Below are positions 8,923-19,231 of a stretch of 64,000 bases of DNA, in pieces (positions within the stretch are counted from its first letter, which is position 1; each line of letters opens with the position of its first letter). Location of the stretch: assembly GCF_024199845.1 (NCBI RefSeq), contig NZ_JANADO010000001.1, positions 6,510,001-6,574,000 on the forward strand, given 5' to 3'. This stretch comes from Bradyrhizobium sp. CCGB12. GTDB taxonomy: Bacteria; Pseudomonadota; Alphaproteobacteria; Rhizobiales; Xanthobacteraceae. The position numbers and the translations under genes were made by a program. Under the pieces are notes generated by a model. The model was not told the origin of the DNA and did no database searches. It saw only the letters and a program-made list of their open reading frames with translations.

Positions 8923-10070
8923 CGGTTGCGCTCCGACTTCACGTAGATCTTCTGCCGCTTGAAGGTGGCGCGCTTGTAGAGCGGGAACAGCTGGAAGAAG
9001 AGCTTGATCTTCAACCAGCGGCCGTAGAGCCCGAGCGGCTCGAACAGCACGAACAGCACGATGATGATACCATAGATCGCGCCCTTCAGCCCGTTGAGCG
9101 AGGCGAAGGCCGCGACCTTGGACTGGATGTTGGCCGCAGTCGCCGTACCCGCTCCGAATGTCGCCGCGATGCCGGCGATGATGCCGGGCATGTCGTCCTT
9201 CAAATAGGTCAGGAACGGATCGATCATGACGATGAAGATCGCGCCCAGCACCGCGCCGTGCAGGCTGAAGGTGCCGCCAATCAGGATCACGATGATGAAC
9301 TCGATCGAGAGCTGCAGCGTGAACATCTCCGGCGAGATGAAGGAGAGCTTGTGCGCGAACAGGACGCCGGCAAAGCCGGTGATCGCCGCCGAGATCGCGA
9401 ACGACTTCACCTTGTAGAGCGCGACGTTGACGCCCATGCTGCGCGCCGCCGTCTCGCTGTCGCGGATCGCGACGAAGGCGCGACCCGTGGGCGAGCGCAG
9501 CAAATTCAGCGTCCCGACGATCGTCAGCACCAGCACGGCAAGGCACAGATAATAGAAAGTCGGGCTGTCGCGCGGCACCGCGACGCCGAGCAGGGACAGC
9601 GTCTTGACCCGCATGCCCTCGTTGCCGTGGGTCACGCTCTCCCAGCGCGCCAGGATCTCTTCGACGATCAAGGCGAACGAGATGGTGGCGATGACGAGGT
9701 AGATGCCGGTGAGGCGCAGGGCGGGAAAGCCGACCAACGCGCCGACGATGCCGGTCAGGGCCCCGGCGGCGAGGAAGTAGACCGGGAACGGCACGTTGTA
9801 TTTCTGCAAATAGGCCGCGGTGTAGGCCCCGATCGCGAGGAACGCGGCGTGCCCAAGCGAGGCCTGGCCGGTGAAGCCGGTCAGAATCAGAAGCGCCACA
9901 CCGACGGTCGCATAGATGCAGACGAAGACGAGCTGGCTCATCAGATAGCTGGAGAGCACGTAGGGCGCGATTAGCAGCAGCGCGAGCAGGATGCCATAGG
10001 AGACGAGGTAGCCCGAATGCGGAAACAGCTTGATGTCGTCTTCATAGTCGGTCTTGAACAGGAAGCGCAT
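8919..10070 (-). CDS. livM: Branched-chain-type ABC transporter permease LivM
   Basis: A 383-residue inner-membrane permease with about ten hydrophobic segments. It carries the LivM pattern GFTGQASLGHAAFLAIGAY and the EAA-like loop around VAIRDSETAARSMGVNV. The C-terminal extension (KLFFQLFPLYKRATFKRQ) is basic and cytoplasmic. It follows livH by 5 nt and overlaps livG by 4 nt, so it is clearly in the same operon. Confidence 0.93.
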   Translation of the reverse strand: MRFLFKTDYEDDIKLFPHSGYLVSYGILLALLLIAPYVLSSYLMSQLVFVCIYATVGVALLILTGFTGQASLGHAAFLAIGAYTAAYLQKYNVPFPVYFLAAGALTGIVGALVGFPALRLTGIYLVIATISFALIVEEILARWESVTHGNEGMRVKTLSLLGVAVPRDSPTFYYLCLAVLVLTIVGTLNLLRSPTGRAFVAIRDSETAARSMGVNVALYKVKSFAISAAITGFAGVLFAHKLSFISPEMFTLQLSIEFIIVILIGGTFSLHGAVLGAIFIVMIDPFLTYLKDDMPGIIAGIAATFGAGTATAANIQSKVAAFASLNGLKGAIYGIIIVLFVLFEPLGLYGRWLKIKLFFQLFPLYKRATFKRQKIYVKSERNR

Positions 10071-10075
10071 GGCGT

Positions 10076-10951
10076 TCAGACCTTCTTGCGGACGTGGTGG
10101 CCGAACAGGCCTTCAGGCTTCAGGAGCAGCACGGTCAGCAGCACGAGGTAGGGCGCGACGTCCTTCCAGCCCTCCGGCAGGTAGAAGCCGGCCATGCTCT
10201 CGATCACGCCGATCAGCACGCCGCCGACGACTGCACCCGGGATCGAGCCGAAGCCGCCGAGCACGGCGGCGGGAAACGCCTTCAGGCCGAGGACGAGACC
10301 GACATTGGAATGGATGAAGGTGATCGGCGCCAGCAGCACGCCGGCGCAGGTCGCCACCGCCGCGCTGATCGCCCAGACGATCGACACCACGCGCTTGACC
10401 GGAATGCCCATGTAATAGGCCGCGAGCATGTTCTCGGAGCTGGCGCGCATCGCCGTGCCGAGCGTGGTCTTGTTGAAGAACAGCCACAGCAGCGTGCACA
10501 GGATCACGGTCGCTGCGATCACCGAGAGCTTGTCGTAGGCGAGCACCAGCGCGCCCATGCGCAGCACGCCCGCGCTGAACGGCGTCTCGATCTTCAGATC
10601 ATCGGTGCCCCAGATCATGCCGGCGATCGAGCGCAGGAAATAGCCGAGGCCGATCGTCGCCATGATGATGGAGAATTGCGGATAGCCGAGGATCGGCCGC
10701 ACCACCACGCGCTCCGCCAGCATGCCGAACAGCGCCATGGCCGCCACTGCACCGGCAAAGCCGATCCAGTAGTTCAGGCCCATCATGCCGATGAAGGTGA
10801 ATGCGAAGAAGCCGCCGAGCATCATCAAATCGCCCTGGGCGAAATTGACGACCTCGGTGGCCTTGTAGACGAGCACGAAGCCGAGCGCGATCAGGCCGTA
10901 GACGCAGCCGAGCGCAACACCGCTGACCAGCTGCTGAACGAAATCCAGCAT
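10076..10951 (-). CDS. livH: Branched-chain-type ABC transporter permease LivH
   Basis: A 291-residue permease with the LivH start MLDFVQQLVSGVALGCVYGL, the NFAQGDLMMLG motif and the MRASSENMLAAYYMGI coupling loop. The ATG at 10951 has GGGAGGATG just upstream. In-frame ATGs up to 11065 would add a hydrophilic tail that homologues lack. It is the first gene of the operon livH-livM-livG-livF-ligase-binding protein. A weak promoter-like TTGACA lies at 11093-11088 on the minus strand. Confidence 0.93.
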   Translation of the reverse strand: MLDFVQQLVSGVALGCVYGLIALGFVLVYKATEVVNFAQGDLMMLGGFFAFTFIGMMGLNYWIGFAGAVAAMALFGMLAERVVVRPILGYPQFSIIMATIGLGYFLRSIAGMIWGTDDLKIETPFSAGVLRMGALVLAYDKLSVIAATVILCTLLWLFFNKTTLGTAMRASSENMLAAYYMGIPVKRVVSIVWAISAAVATCAGVLLAPITFIHSNVGLVLGLKAFPAAVLGGFGSIPGAVVGGVLIGVIESMAGFYLPEGWKDVAPYLVLLTVLLLKPEGLFGHHVRKKV

Positions 10952-11212
10952 CGCCGCGCATCCTCCCGATGCAACCGACGGTTCTTGTTGACCGCCTCGT
11001 CGCATCTTGTGTCCAGTCGCTACGCAGTCGTTTCGCTGCGTTAGCACCATTTGTCCCGTCGCCAATTCAGCCTGAACCGCAAAGCGCTGTCAACAAACGG
11101 TGACTTGCCTTTAGTCGAAACCGGATGGCGGAATTTGTAGGCCGTAGATTCACGGTGCCGAAACATCTTGGGGGCATGGTCGCGAGCGATGCAAAACCGG
11201 ATGGTGGCCGTC

Positions 11213-11958
<746 letters not shown>

Positions 11959-11962
<4 letters not shown>

Positions 11963-13485
11963 GCTCGGCGACCGCGCTGTCCTGGTTCGCCCGCCACGAG
12001 CTCCGGCTCGCCTGGCGCGAATGGTTCGCGATGATGACCGGCGGCCGGCGCAAACGCGCGCGCGCTGCCGTGATCGGCCTGCTCTTCTTCGCCGCACTCC
12101 TGCACCTGCCGGCCTGGGCCGTGATCGGCCGCTTCGCGGAGCTGCAACTGCCGCTCGACAAATCCTCGCTGATCGTGATCTCGGCGACGATCTTTCTGGC
12201 CTGGACCTTGATGCTGTCGCAGGCGATCGAATCGGTGACGCGGGTGTTTTACGCACGCGCCGATCTCGACCTCATGATGTCCTCGCCGGCGAGGCTGGCC
12301 AATCTGTTCTCGGTCCGCATCGCCGCGATCGCGCTCACCGTCACGATGATCGCGTTGCTGTTTTCGACGCCCTTCATCGACGTGCTGGTGATCGGCGGCG
12401 GGGCGCGCTGGCTTAGCGCGTTCGGCGTCGTGATCGCGATGGGTCTGTCGGCCGCTGCGATCTCGATCGCCATCACCATCCTGCTGTTCCGGCTGATCGG
12501 CCCGGCGCGGACGCGTCTCATCGCCCAGATCGTCGCCGCGATCATCGGCGCGGGCTTCGTGATCGCGCTCCAGGTCGCCGCGATCATGTCCTACGGCACG
12601 CTGTCGCGCTTCACCATCCTGACCTCGGGCAGCCTCGCCGACTACGCGCCCGACGTCGACAGCATCTGGTGGTGGCCTGCGCGGGCGACCATGGGCGACA
12701 GCGAGGCACTGTTGCTGCTTCTGGCGCTCGGGCTGATGCTGCTCGGAAGCGTCATGGCGATCTTTTCGGGCCGCTTCGCCGACACTGCCATCGATGCGGC
12801 CGCGTATGGCACATCGGGCCGCGTGCGCGCGAGGGAGCGCCCCTTCCGCGGCGGATCGCGACAGCAGGCGCTGCGGCGCAAGGAATTCGTGCTCCTGTGG
12901 CGCGATCCCTGGCTGGTCTCGCAGACCCTGATGCAGCTTCTGTATCTGGTGCCGCCCGCGCTGCTGCTCTGGCGCAATTTTGCCGACAACTCCGCGGCGC
13001 TGACGTTGATCACGCCTGTCATCGTGATGGCGGCCGGACAGCTCGCCGGCGGCCTTGCCTGGCTGACCATCTCGGGCGAGGACGCCCCCGACCTCGTTGC
13101 CACCGCGCCGCTGATGCCGTCCGGCGTCATCCGCGCCAAGATCGAGGTGGTGCTGATCGCGATCGCCGCGATCTTCTGTCCGCTGGTCGCAGCGCTGGCC
13201 GTCGCCTCGCCAATCCAGGCGGCCATCAGCGGCGGCGCGATCATCGTCAGCGCGGCCTCGGCCACCGCAATCCAGCTCTGGTTCCGGGTGCAGGCCCGGC
13301 GCAGCCAATTCCGCCGCCGCCAGACCTCCTCGCGGCTCGCGACCTTTGCCGAGGCCTTCTCCTCGATCGGCTGGGCGGCCACCGCCGCGTTGCTGCTCGC
13401 CCTGCCGATCGCCGGCCTCATCAGCGGCCTGATCACAGCCGGCCTCGTCGCCATCACCTGGAAGTTCAGCCCAAGGCGCGAATAA
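11959..13485 (+). CDS. ABC exporter permease subunit, large membrane protein
   Basis: A 508-residue polytopic membrane protein with an estimated 10-12 hydrophobic segments and a cytoplasmic loop rich in Arg near its middle (RVRARERPFRGGSRQQALRR). It overlaps the ATPase gene by 4 nt, which makes it the cognate permease. It resembles the large ABC-2-like permeases that carry both halves in one chain. There is no sequence clue to the substrate. Confidence 0.8.
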
Positions 13486-13590
13486 GACGCGCGCGAGAGG
13501 TGCGACACTGACGCGCTGTTGATCGCTGCCCATTGGCGACACGCCGCATAGCACGCTAGACTTTCCCCCGAAGTCATCGGGAACGGATGC

Positions 13591-14406
13591 ATGTGGCGAC
13601 TGGTTTCGGCGGCTCTGGCGCTGTTCGGCGTATTCCTCGCACCTGCCCTCGCCCAGCAGCCACCTCAGCGCAGCGAATGCCTGGCGATGGCCAACGCGGC
13701 GCCCCGCGCGATGCCGGTCGCATTCCGGCAGGCCGCTGGCTCGGCCGAGGTCGAGATCACCTATGCCGGCCACTCCACCTATTTCATCGACACGCCCGGC
13801 GGCCTGCGCATCGCCACGGACTATAGCGGCGCCTACCAGGTCGGGCGGCTCCCCGACGTTGTCACCATGAACCGGGCCCACAGCACCCACTACACCCTGT
13901 TCCCGAACAAGCGCATTCCCCATGTGCTTCATGGCTGGAGCGAGGACGGCAAGCCGGCCATCGTCTCGGAGCGCATCGGCGATACCTTCGTCCGCAACGT
14001 CACGACCGACATCCGCCGCTATTTCGGCGACGATGCCGGCACCGACATGATCCGTGACGGCAATTCGATCTTCATCTTCGAGGTTGCTGGCCTCTGCATC
14101 GGCCATCTCGGCCATCTCCACCACAAGCTCGATGACAGCCATTTCGCCCAGATCGGCCGGCTCGACATCGTGATGGTGCCGATCGACGGTACCTACACCA
14201 TGTCGCTGGAGGGCATCTCCGAGATCACCAAGCGGCTACGCGCCTCGGTGGTGCTGCCGATGCACCGCTTCGCCACCCCGCTCGACGATTTCATGCGCCG
14301 GATCGGCCAGCAGTTCGAGATCGACCACCGCACCGAGCGCTCGTTCCGGATGTCGCGAGATGCGCTGCCGTCGAAGCCGACCGTGATCATCCTCGACGGG
14401 GTCTGA
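13591..14406 (+). CDS. Secreted metallo-beta-lactamase-fold (UlaG-like) protein with altered metal motif
   Basis: A 271-residue protein with a signal peptide cleaved near ALAQQ (residue 22). The UlaG-like fold is shown by ITYAGHSTYFIDTPGGL, a later IGHLGHLHH and PIDGTYTM. The usual THAHFDH metal motif appears as NRAHSTHY, so the first His is Arg and the Asp is Thr. This suggests a modified or lost metal site. A zinc-dependent hydrolase is the family expectation. It may be non-catalytic or use a different site. It stands alone, about 100 bp after the ABC pair. Confidence 0.78.
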   Translation: MWRLVSAALALFGVFLAPALAQQPPQRSECLAMANAAPRAMPVAFRQAAGSAEVEITYAGHSTYFIDTPGGLRIATDYSGAYQVGRLPDVVTMNRAHSTHYTLFPNKRIPHVLHGWSEDGKPAIVSERIGDTFVRNVTTDIRRYFGDDAGTDMIRDGNSIFIFEVAGLCIGHLGHLHHKLDDSHFAQIGRLDIVMVPIDGTYTMSLEGISEITKRLRASVVLPMHRFATPLDDFMRRIGQQFEIDHRTERSFRMSRDALPSKPTVIILDGV

Positions 14407-14471
14407 CGCGCAATTTTCTCCAAGTCGGCCGCCGCCCGTCCGTGATGTTCTCCCCACAACAGGAGATCGCC

Positions 14472-14993
14472 ATGGCCGACTTTGCGAAATTGTTGCACGC
14501 GGACGGACCGAACCCCGAGCATGCGGCGGCGCTCCAGCTTTACGGCCGCTTCGTCGGCGACTGGGACGCCGAAATCACCGCCCATGGGCCCGATGGAACG
14601 GAACACACCGCGCCCGGCAAAATCCATTTTGGCTGGGTGCTCGAGGGACGTGCCGTGCAGGATGTCTGGATCATACCCCGGCCCGCGGGCGCGCCGGCCT
14701 TTCCGATCGCCGGCAATTGGTACGGCACGACGCTGCGTGTCTATGACCCGACCATTGCCGCGTGGCGGATTTCCTGGTTCGACCCCGGCCGCAGCGTGTT
14801 CCGCCAGCAGATCGGCCGGTCGCGAGGCGATGACATCGTGCAGGAAGGCACAACCGACGCCGGCGAGCTGACGCGCTGGAGCTTTACGGAGATCACCGGC
14901 AATTCCTTCCATTGGCTCGGGGAGGTCAAGCCTGCCGCGTCGGCGGACTGGCGGTTGATAGTCGATGTGAGAGCCAAGCGCCGCAAAGCTTAA
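14472..14993 (+). CDS. Hypothetical protein, DUF1579-like
   Basis: A 173-residue soluble protein. The ATG at 14472 is preceded by ACAGGAGATCGCC, a good ribosome site; an in-frame ATG at 14442 is less likely. The pattern LYGRFVGDWDAEI, then GWVLEGRAVQDVW, then regularly spaced aromatic beta strands (WYGTTLRVYDP, WRISWFDP), resembles DUF1579-type calycin/lipocalin-like barrels. The function is unknown. It sits 65 bp after the MBL-fold gene and could be cotranscribed. Confidence 0.7.
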   Translation: MADFAKLLHADGPNPEHAAALQLYGRFVGDWDAEITAHGPDGTEHTAPGKIHFGWVLEGRAVQDVWIIPRPAGAPAFPIAGNWYGTTLRVYDPTIAAWRISWFDPGRSVFRQQIGRSRGDDIVQEGTTDAGELTRWSFTEITGNSFHWLGEVKPAASADWRLIVDVRAKRRKA

Positions 14994-15312
14994 GCCGCTC
15001 GTCGCATTTTTGAGCGCACCGATCGAACCACAGGCTCGCTGCAACCTCTCCCGCTTGCGGGAGAGGTCGGCGCGAAGCGCCGGGTGAGGGCTCTCTCCTC
15101 TTGGGGACATTCTCCGTAAACCTCAAACAATCCCGGCGCGGAGACACCCCCACCCCACCCCTCCCCCGCAAGCGGGAGAGGGAGCGCACCTCCTACGTGC
15201 TGACGGCGCCGCTGTGCTCGCGATGACGGGGGCGGTTGCATGCCGCGCGCTGCTGCGTGACGAGATGGGGTGCTAGGCTCCCGGCACAAAAACATCGAGG
15301 GAGCGAACGCCG
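14994..15312. other. Intergenic region holding a dispersed repeat
   Basis: This 319-bp gap contains no gene that I can support. A paired repeat element fills 15043-15184. The rest should hold the promoter of the amidohydrolase gene, but no convincing -35/-10 pair was identified. Confidence 0.5.
15043..15184. repeat. Dispersed inverted repeat (CTCTCCCGCTTGCGGGAGAGG type)
   Basis: The left arm CCTCTCCCGCTTGCGGGAGAGG (itself a hairpin), followed by GCGCGAAGCGCCGGGTGAGGG, is mirrored at the right by CCCACCCCTCCCCCGCAAGCGGGAGAG. A second copy of the same family lies at 38624-38766. Both copies lie strictly between genes. Confidence 0.6.
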
Positions 15313-16365
15313 ATGGCTGCAAGCGGGTTGCCCGCCAACACGAGCGGGCTGTTTGTCGAGCCGCGCGAGGACTGGCTCGCGCTGCATCAGGAGGAGATCA
15401 TCGATCCCTTGCGGCCGATCGTCGATCCCCATCATCATCTCTGGAATCGCGGGCACCGCTATCTCATCGAGGAGATGGCGGCCGATATCGCGACCGGCCA
15501 CGATGTCATTGCGACCGTTTATGTCGATTGCCGCGCGATGTATCGCACGCATGGCCCGGAGGCGTTCCGACCCGTCGGCGAAGTCGAGTTCGCCAATGGC
15601 GTTGCCGCGATGAGCGCGAGCGGTGCTTATGGCAAGGCGGCGATCTGTGCCGGCATCGTCAGCCACGCCAATCTGCTGTTGGGCGACGCGGCCAAGCCGG
15701 TGCTCGAAGCAGAGATCGCGGCCGGCAACGGCCGCTTCCGCGGCATCAGGCATTCCTCGGCCTGGGACCAGGACCCTGTCGTCGCCGGCATGTATGCGAA
15801 CAGGCCGAAGGAATTGTTGCGGGATCCGACCTTCCGCAAGGGTTTTGCCTGCCTCGCGCCGCTGAACCTCAGCTTCGACGCCTGGCTGTTCCATCCGCAG
15901 ATTGACGAGCTGACCGAACTGGCCCGCGCCTTCCCCGACACCAGGATCGTGCTCGACCATTGCGGCGGCCCCGCTGGCGTCGGCCGCTTTGCGGGACGGC
16001 GCGAGGAGGTGTTTCCGCAATGGCGCGCCTCGATCCGCGAGATCGCGAAATGCGAGAACGTGGTCGTGAAGCTCGGCGGGCTCGCCATGTGCCTGCTCGG
16101 CTACGACTTCCATTTGCGCGCGAGACCGCCGTCATCGGAGGAGCTTGCCGCGGCCTGGCGGCCTTATATCGAAACCTGCATCGAGGCATTCGGCCCCCAA
16201 CGCGCGATGTTCGAGAGCAACTTCCCGCCGGACAAGGGCCAGTGCAGCTACCAGGTGATTTTCAATGCCTTCAAGCGCATCGCGTCTCCCCTAAGCGAGA
16301 CCGAGAAGACGGCGCTGTTCTCACAAACGGCGACCGATTTCTATCGGCTCGAGCTGCCGTCGTGA
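15313..16365 (+). CDS. Amidohydrolase family (TIM-barrel metal-dependent hydrolase)
   Basis: A 350-residue protein of the amidohydrolase-2 family. It has the N-terminal metal motif DPHHHLW (about 38-44), VLDHCGG near 213-219 and FESNFPPDKG near the C-terminus. This set is typical of 2-pyrone-4,6-dicarboxylate-lactonase/ACMSD-like enzymes that act on lactones or carboxylates. The ATG at 15313 follows a GGGAGCG run. It is monocistronic, with a strong terminator after it. The precise substrate is unknown. Confidence 0.85.
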   Translation: MAASGLPANTSGLFVEPREDWLALHQEEIIDPLRPIVDPHHHLWNRGHRYLIEEMAADIATGHDVIATVYVDCRAMYRTHGPEAFRPVGEVEFANGVAAMSASGAYGKAAICAGIVSHANLLLGDAAKPVLEAEIAAGNGRFRGIRHSSAWDQDPVVAGMYANRPKELLRDPTFRKGFACLAPLNLSFDAWLFHPQIDELTELARAFPDTRIVLDHCGGPAGVGRFAGRREEVFPQWRASIREIAKCENVVVKLGGLAMCLLGYDFHLRARPPSSEELAAAWRPYIETCIEAFGPQRAMFESNFPPDKGQCSYQVIFNAFKRIASPLSETEKTALFSQTATDFYRLELPS

Positions 16366-16368
16366 CGA

Positions 16369-16403
16369 AAAAAGGGGCCGGGATGTTGATCCCGGTCCCT
16401 TTT
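16369..16403 (+). terminator. Rho-independent terminator after the amidohydrolase gene
   Basis: AAAAGGGGCCGGGAT, loop GTTG, ATCCCGGTCCCTTTT: a 15-bp stem with one mismatch and A/T-rich ends. It begins a few bases after the amidohydrolase stop and lies between convergent genes, so it may work in both directions. Confidence 0.7.
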
Positions 16404-16450
16404 CCGTCGTGGCCGCTGGGAAGCGTCCTTGAAATTTTACTGATCGAGCT

Positions 16451-16906
16451 CTAGCCGGCGCCCATCAGCGAGGCCGGACGACGCTCGCCGCTAGCGGCGA
16501 ACATCTTCTTGAGCTTGTTGACCACGCGGATCAGGAATCCGATCACCACGGGATTGGTCTTGCGGCAAAAGGCGATCTTCTTGACGTGCCCTTCGACATG
16601 CCATTTGGCATGGGCGCCGTCACGGAAGAAAATGACATCGCCGGGACCATAGCGCTTCGGCGGCATGCCGTCGCTCTCGAGCACGATCGATCCTTCCATG
16701 ATCATGATCGTCTCGTCGATATCGTAGTACCAGTTGAAGCGCCCTTCGGTGCAAGCCCAGATGATGGTCTGGGCCGTGCCGTCGGCGCTGGTGGACAGGA
16801 CGTGCGAACGCGATACCGGGTTACCCTCGATGATCCAGGACGGCTCGATCGGCCGCAGCTCCAGATCCACATTGCAACTGCCGATTTCAATCATTGCGCG
16901 CGACAT
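16451..16906 (-). CDS. Cupin-domain protein
   Basis: A 151-residue protein with a single cupin barrel. The central part reads FNWYYDIDETIMIMEGS, then YGPGDVIFFRDGAHAKWHV, matching the two conserved cupin motifs (Glu and late His kept, first His pair replaced) of the cupin_3/DUF861 type. The C-terminal tail is basic (RVVNKLKKMF) and hints at membrane or nucleic-acid contact. The function is unknown. The start at 16906 was chosen for full cupin coverage; the ribosome site is weak. Confidence 0.75.
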   Translation of the reverse strand: MSRAMIEIGSCNVDLELRPIEPSWIIEGNPVSRSHVLSTSADGTAQTIIWACTEGRFNWYYDIDETIMIMEGSIVLESDGMPPKRYGPGDVIFFRDGAHAKWHVEGHVKKIAFCRKTNPVVIGFLIRVVNKLKKMFAASGERRPASLMGAG

Positions 16907-17146
16907 CTGTTTCCTCAGGGAATAAAATAAGGTTTGGCCGGGTCGAAGCCCGGACTGTTTCCAATGATGTCCGCAACGCTAGTGACCGGCTTTTAATTCT
17001 TCCTTACGCGGGCACCGACAATCAGCCGTAAGTTGCAGGTGCGAAGCAGCTAACGTCGCGATTCCGCTGCGAATTCGCGCCCATGAACCCATCTTTTCCG
17101 GGGTGCGACAAAATGCGCGAAAGTGACCATGGAAGGAGCCATGCCA

Positions 17147-17701
17147 ATGCCCCTCACGCCTGAGGTCCTGACAGCCAACAGCGAGGTCGTCGCCTGGCTG
17201 GGCAGCCTCGATGTCTCGTTCACGCCGGATGAGGAGCCCTGGTTCACCATCGACGGCGTCGAAAACCCCAGGCAGATCGGTAGCGACGGTTCCGGCGGCG
17301 CGTTCGTGCTGCTGCCGTCGCAGAATGTGCTCTACGTGTCATCAGAGGGGCGCGCCGGCATGATCGCGGAGAATTTCGAAGCGTTCGTTCAGCTCATTGT
17401 CGCCCGCCCCTACTGGCTCGACATCCTCAAATTCTCCGCCGGTGGCGATCTCCAGGAGATGCGGCGCGCCGCGGATGCGCTGGAAGCGACACTCGACGAC
17501 GAGGACGAGATCAACGAGGCCCGCGAGGAAATCCGCGGCGCGCTCGGCCTGCCCGATGCGGACGATCCGATTGGCGCGCTCTGCGAAGCGGTGGCTGCCT
17601 CCGAGGCTATCGTGCGGGCCACCGACGGAAGCCCGTTCACGACGCTGTTCAACCGCTTCAGCGTAGACAGCAACCCGATGCTGCGCAACGCGGCGGCCTG
17701 A
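17147..17701 (+). CDS. Hypothetical acidic protein, weakly SUKH-like
   Basis: A 184-residue acidic protein. The ATG at 17147 lies 8 nt after GGAAGGAG, while the upstream candidates (GTG 17123, ATG 17129, ATG 17141) are too close to that site or before it. The segment VLYVSSEGRAGMIAENFEAF, followed by a Trp-rich stretch, recalls the SMI1/KNR4 (SUKH) fold found in immunity and regulatory proteins. A charged Glu/Asp-rich helical region follows. No toxin gene lies next to it, so an immunity role is not supported here. Confidence 0.6.
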   Translation: MPLTPEVLTANSEVVAWLGSLDVSFTPDEEPWFTIDGVENPRQIGSDGSGGAFVLLPSQNVLYVSSEGRAGMIAENFEAFVQLIVARPYWLDILKFSAGGDLQEMRRAADALEATLDDEDEINEAREEIRGALGLPDADDPIGALCEAVAASEAIVRATDGSPFTTLFNRFSVDSNPMLRNAAA

Positions 17702-17730
17702 AAGGCGTTGAAGAGACGAATATGCTTGGC

Positions 17731-17855
17731 CTTCACGGTTCGAGACGCGCCATGAGGCGACGCTCCTCACCATGAGGGTCTGCTATCTCTCCGCGAAACG
17801 AGACCTCATCCTTGAGAAGCCCGCCAGCGGCGGGCGTCTCGAAGGATGGGCCGCA
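17731..17855. repeat. Dispersed repeat (CATCCTTGAGAAGCCCGC type)
   Basis: Two related arms carry GGTTCGAGACGCGCC and CTCCTCACCATGAGG, then CCTCATCCTTGAGAAGCC and GGGCGTCTCGAAGGATG. They form a compound inverted repeat between convergent genes. The type is familiar from Bradyrhizobium intergenic regions. It may double as the terminator of the M29 peptidase gene. Confidence 0.55.
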
Positions 17856-17862
17856 ACACGTT

Positions 17863-19119
17863 TTACTTCGCCCACTCGCCCTTGCGAAACACCGGCACCT
17901 TGCTGCCGTCGGCGAGAATGCCGTCGATATCGGTCTCGGCCGAGCCGATCATCCAGTCGATATGGATCAGGCTCTGGTTGCCGCCTTGCGCGGCGATCTG
18001 CTGCGGGGTGAGCTGCGCGCCGTTGACGAAGCATTTCGAGTAGCACTGGCCGAGCGCGATGTGCGAGGCGGCGTTCTCGTCGAACAGCGTGTTGTAGAAC
18101 AACAGCCCGCTCTGCGAGATCGGCGAGGAATGCGGCACCAGCGCCACCTCGCCGAGGCGACGCGCACCCTCGTCGGTGTCGAGCACCTTGCTCAGCACCT
18201 CCGCGCCGCGCGAGGCTTTTGCGTCGACGATCTTGCCGTCCTCGAATCGCACCGCGATGTTGTCGATCAGGGTCCCCTGGTAGGACAGCGGCTTCGAGCT
18301 CACGACGTGGCCGTAGACGCGGCGGCAATGCGGCGTGGTGAAGACCTCTTCGGTCGGAATGTTGGCGTTGCAGCTGATGCCGTTCTTGGAGAGCGAGGCG
18401 CCGCCCTCCCATTCGTGGCCGTCGGCAAGGCCGATGGTGAGGTCGGTGCCCGGCCCCGAGTATTGCAACGCGCGAAAACGCTGGCCGTTGAGCCAGTTGG
18501 TGCGCTCGCGCAGCACCGCATTGTGGCTCGCCCAATTTCCCATCGCGTCCTCACGGTTAACCCTGGACGCCGCGAAGATCGCATCCGCGAGCTTGCCAAT
18601 CGCGACGTCCTCGGGATCGTCAGGAAAGACCTGCTTGGCCCAGGACGGGCTTGGATAGGCGATGATGTTCCAGTTGGTGTCGAAATTGACGATTTTTTCC
18701 AGCGCCGGCTGGTAGGCCATGGAGTTGGCCTTGCTGGCGCGCGCCACCTTGGAGGGATCCTCTCCGGACAGCAGCATCGGATTGTCGCCGACGATGGCGA
18801 GCCGTGCGGTGTTGTCCGAGAATGCCTTGGCCATGCCCTCATACAGCCAGCCGGCAGCACGATCGAAACTGTCGTCGTGACCGTGGCGGTAGCGCGCCAG
18901 CGTCATCTCCTCGTCCGACAGGATCGGCGTCACGATGCCGGCGCCGGCCTTGTAGGCGTGGACGGCGATCCGCCGCACCAGCGGCAGCGCGATCGCCGGC
19001 GCCGTCAGAAGAAGATCCTGTCCCGGCCGCAAGCCCAGGCCCACCTTCACCGCCACCTCAGCCAGCCGGTCGAGTTTCGCGGGATCGATGGGAGTAGCGG
19101 AATTGCGGTGATCAGTCAT
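17863..19119 (-). CDS. M29-family aminopeptidase
   Basis: A 418-residue protein of the thermophilic metalloaminopeptidase (AmpS/PepS, M29) family. The metal-ligand regions are visible: NIPTEEVFTTP, EVALVPHSSPIS, FYNTLFDENAASHIALG and HIDWMIGS, in family order. It is expected to be a cytosolic dimeric zinc or cobalt aminopeptidase that removes N-terminal residues from peptides. The length is normal for the family. It is monocistronic. Confidence 0.92.
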   Translation of the reverse strand: MTDHRNSATPIDPAKLDRLAEVAVKVGLGLRPGQDLLLTAPAIALPLVRRIAVHAYKAGAGIVTPILSDEEMTLARYRHGHDDSFDRAAGWLYEGMAKAFSDNTARLAIVGDNPMLLSGEDPSKVARASKANSMAYQPALEKIVNFDTNWNIIAYPSPSWAKQVFPDDPEDVAIGKLADAIFAASRVNREDAMGNWASHNAVLRERTNWLNGQRFRALQYSGPGTDLTIGLADGHEWEGGASLSKNGISCNANIPTEEVFTTPHCRRVYGHVVSSKPLSYQGTLIDNIAVRFEDGKIVDAKASRGAEVLSKVLDTDEGARRLGEVALVPHSSPISQSGLLFYNTLFDENAASHIALGQCYSKCFVNGAQLTPQQIAAQGGNQSLIHIDWMIGSAETDIDGILADGSKVPVFRKGEWAK

Positions 19120-19231
19120 GCCGGGCCCTCTGCCGAAGTCTCTCGTTCAATCTAAGCCTAGCATCGCGAGGCGCAAGTACGCGAGCACCTTGCGACACCG
19201 AGAAGATACGCAGTTTCACGCAACTTGGTTT

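Noticed and set aside
8923..9546. Upstream extension of the livG frame
   Set aside because: It overlaps livM completely; the ATG at 8922 with ATGA overlap is the family start.
11065..11093. Promoter-like TTGACA-N17-CTGAAT upstream of livH
   Set aside because: The -10 matches only three of six consensus bases and sits more than 110 bp from the start codon; too weak to list as a feature.
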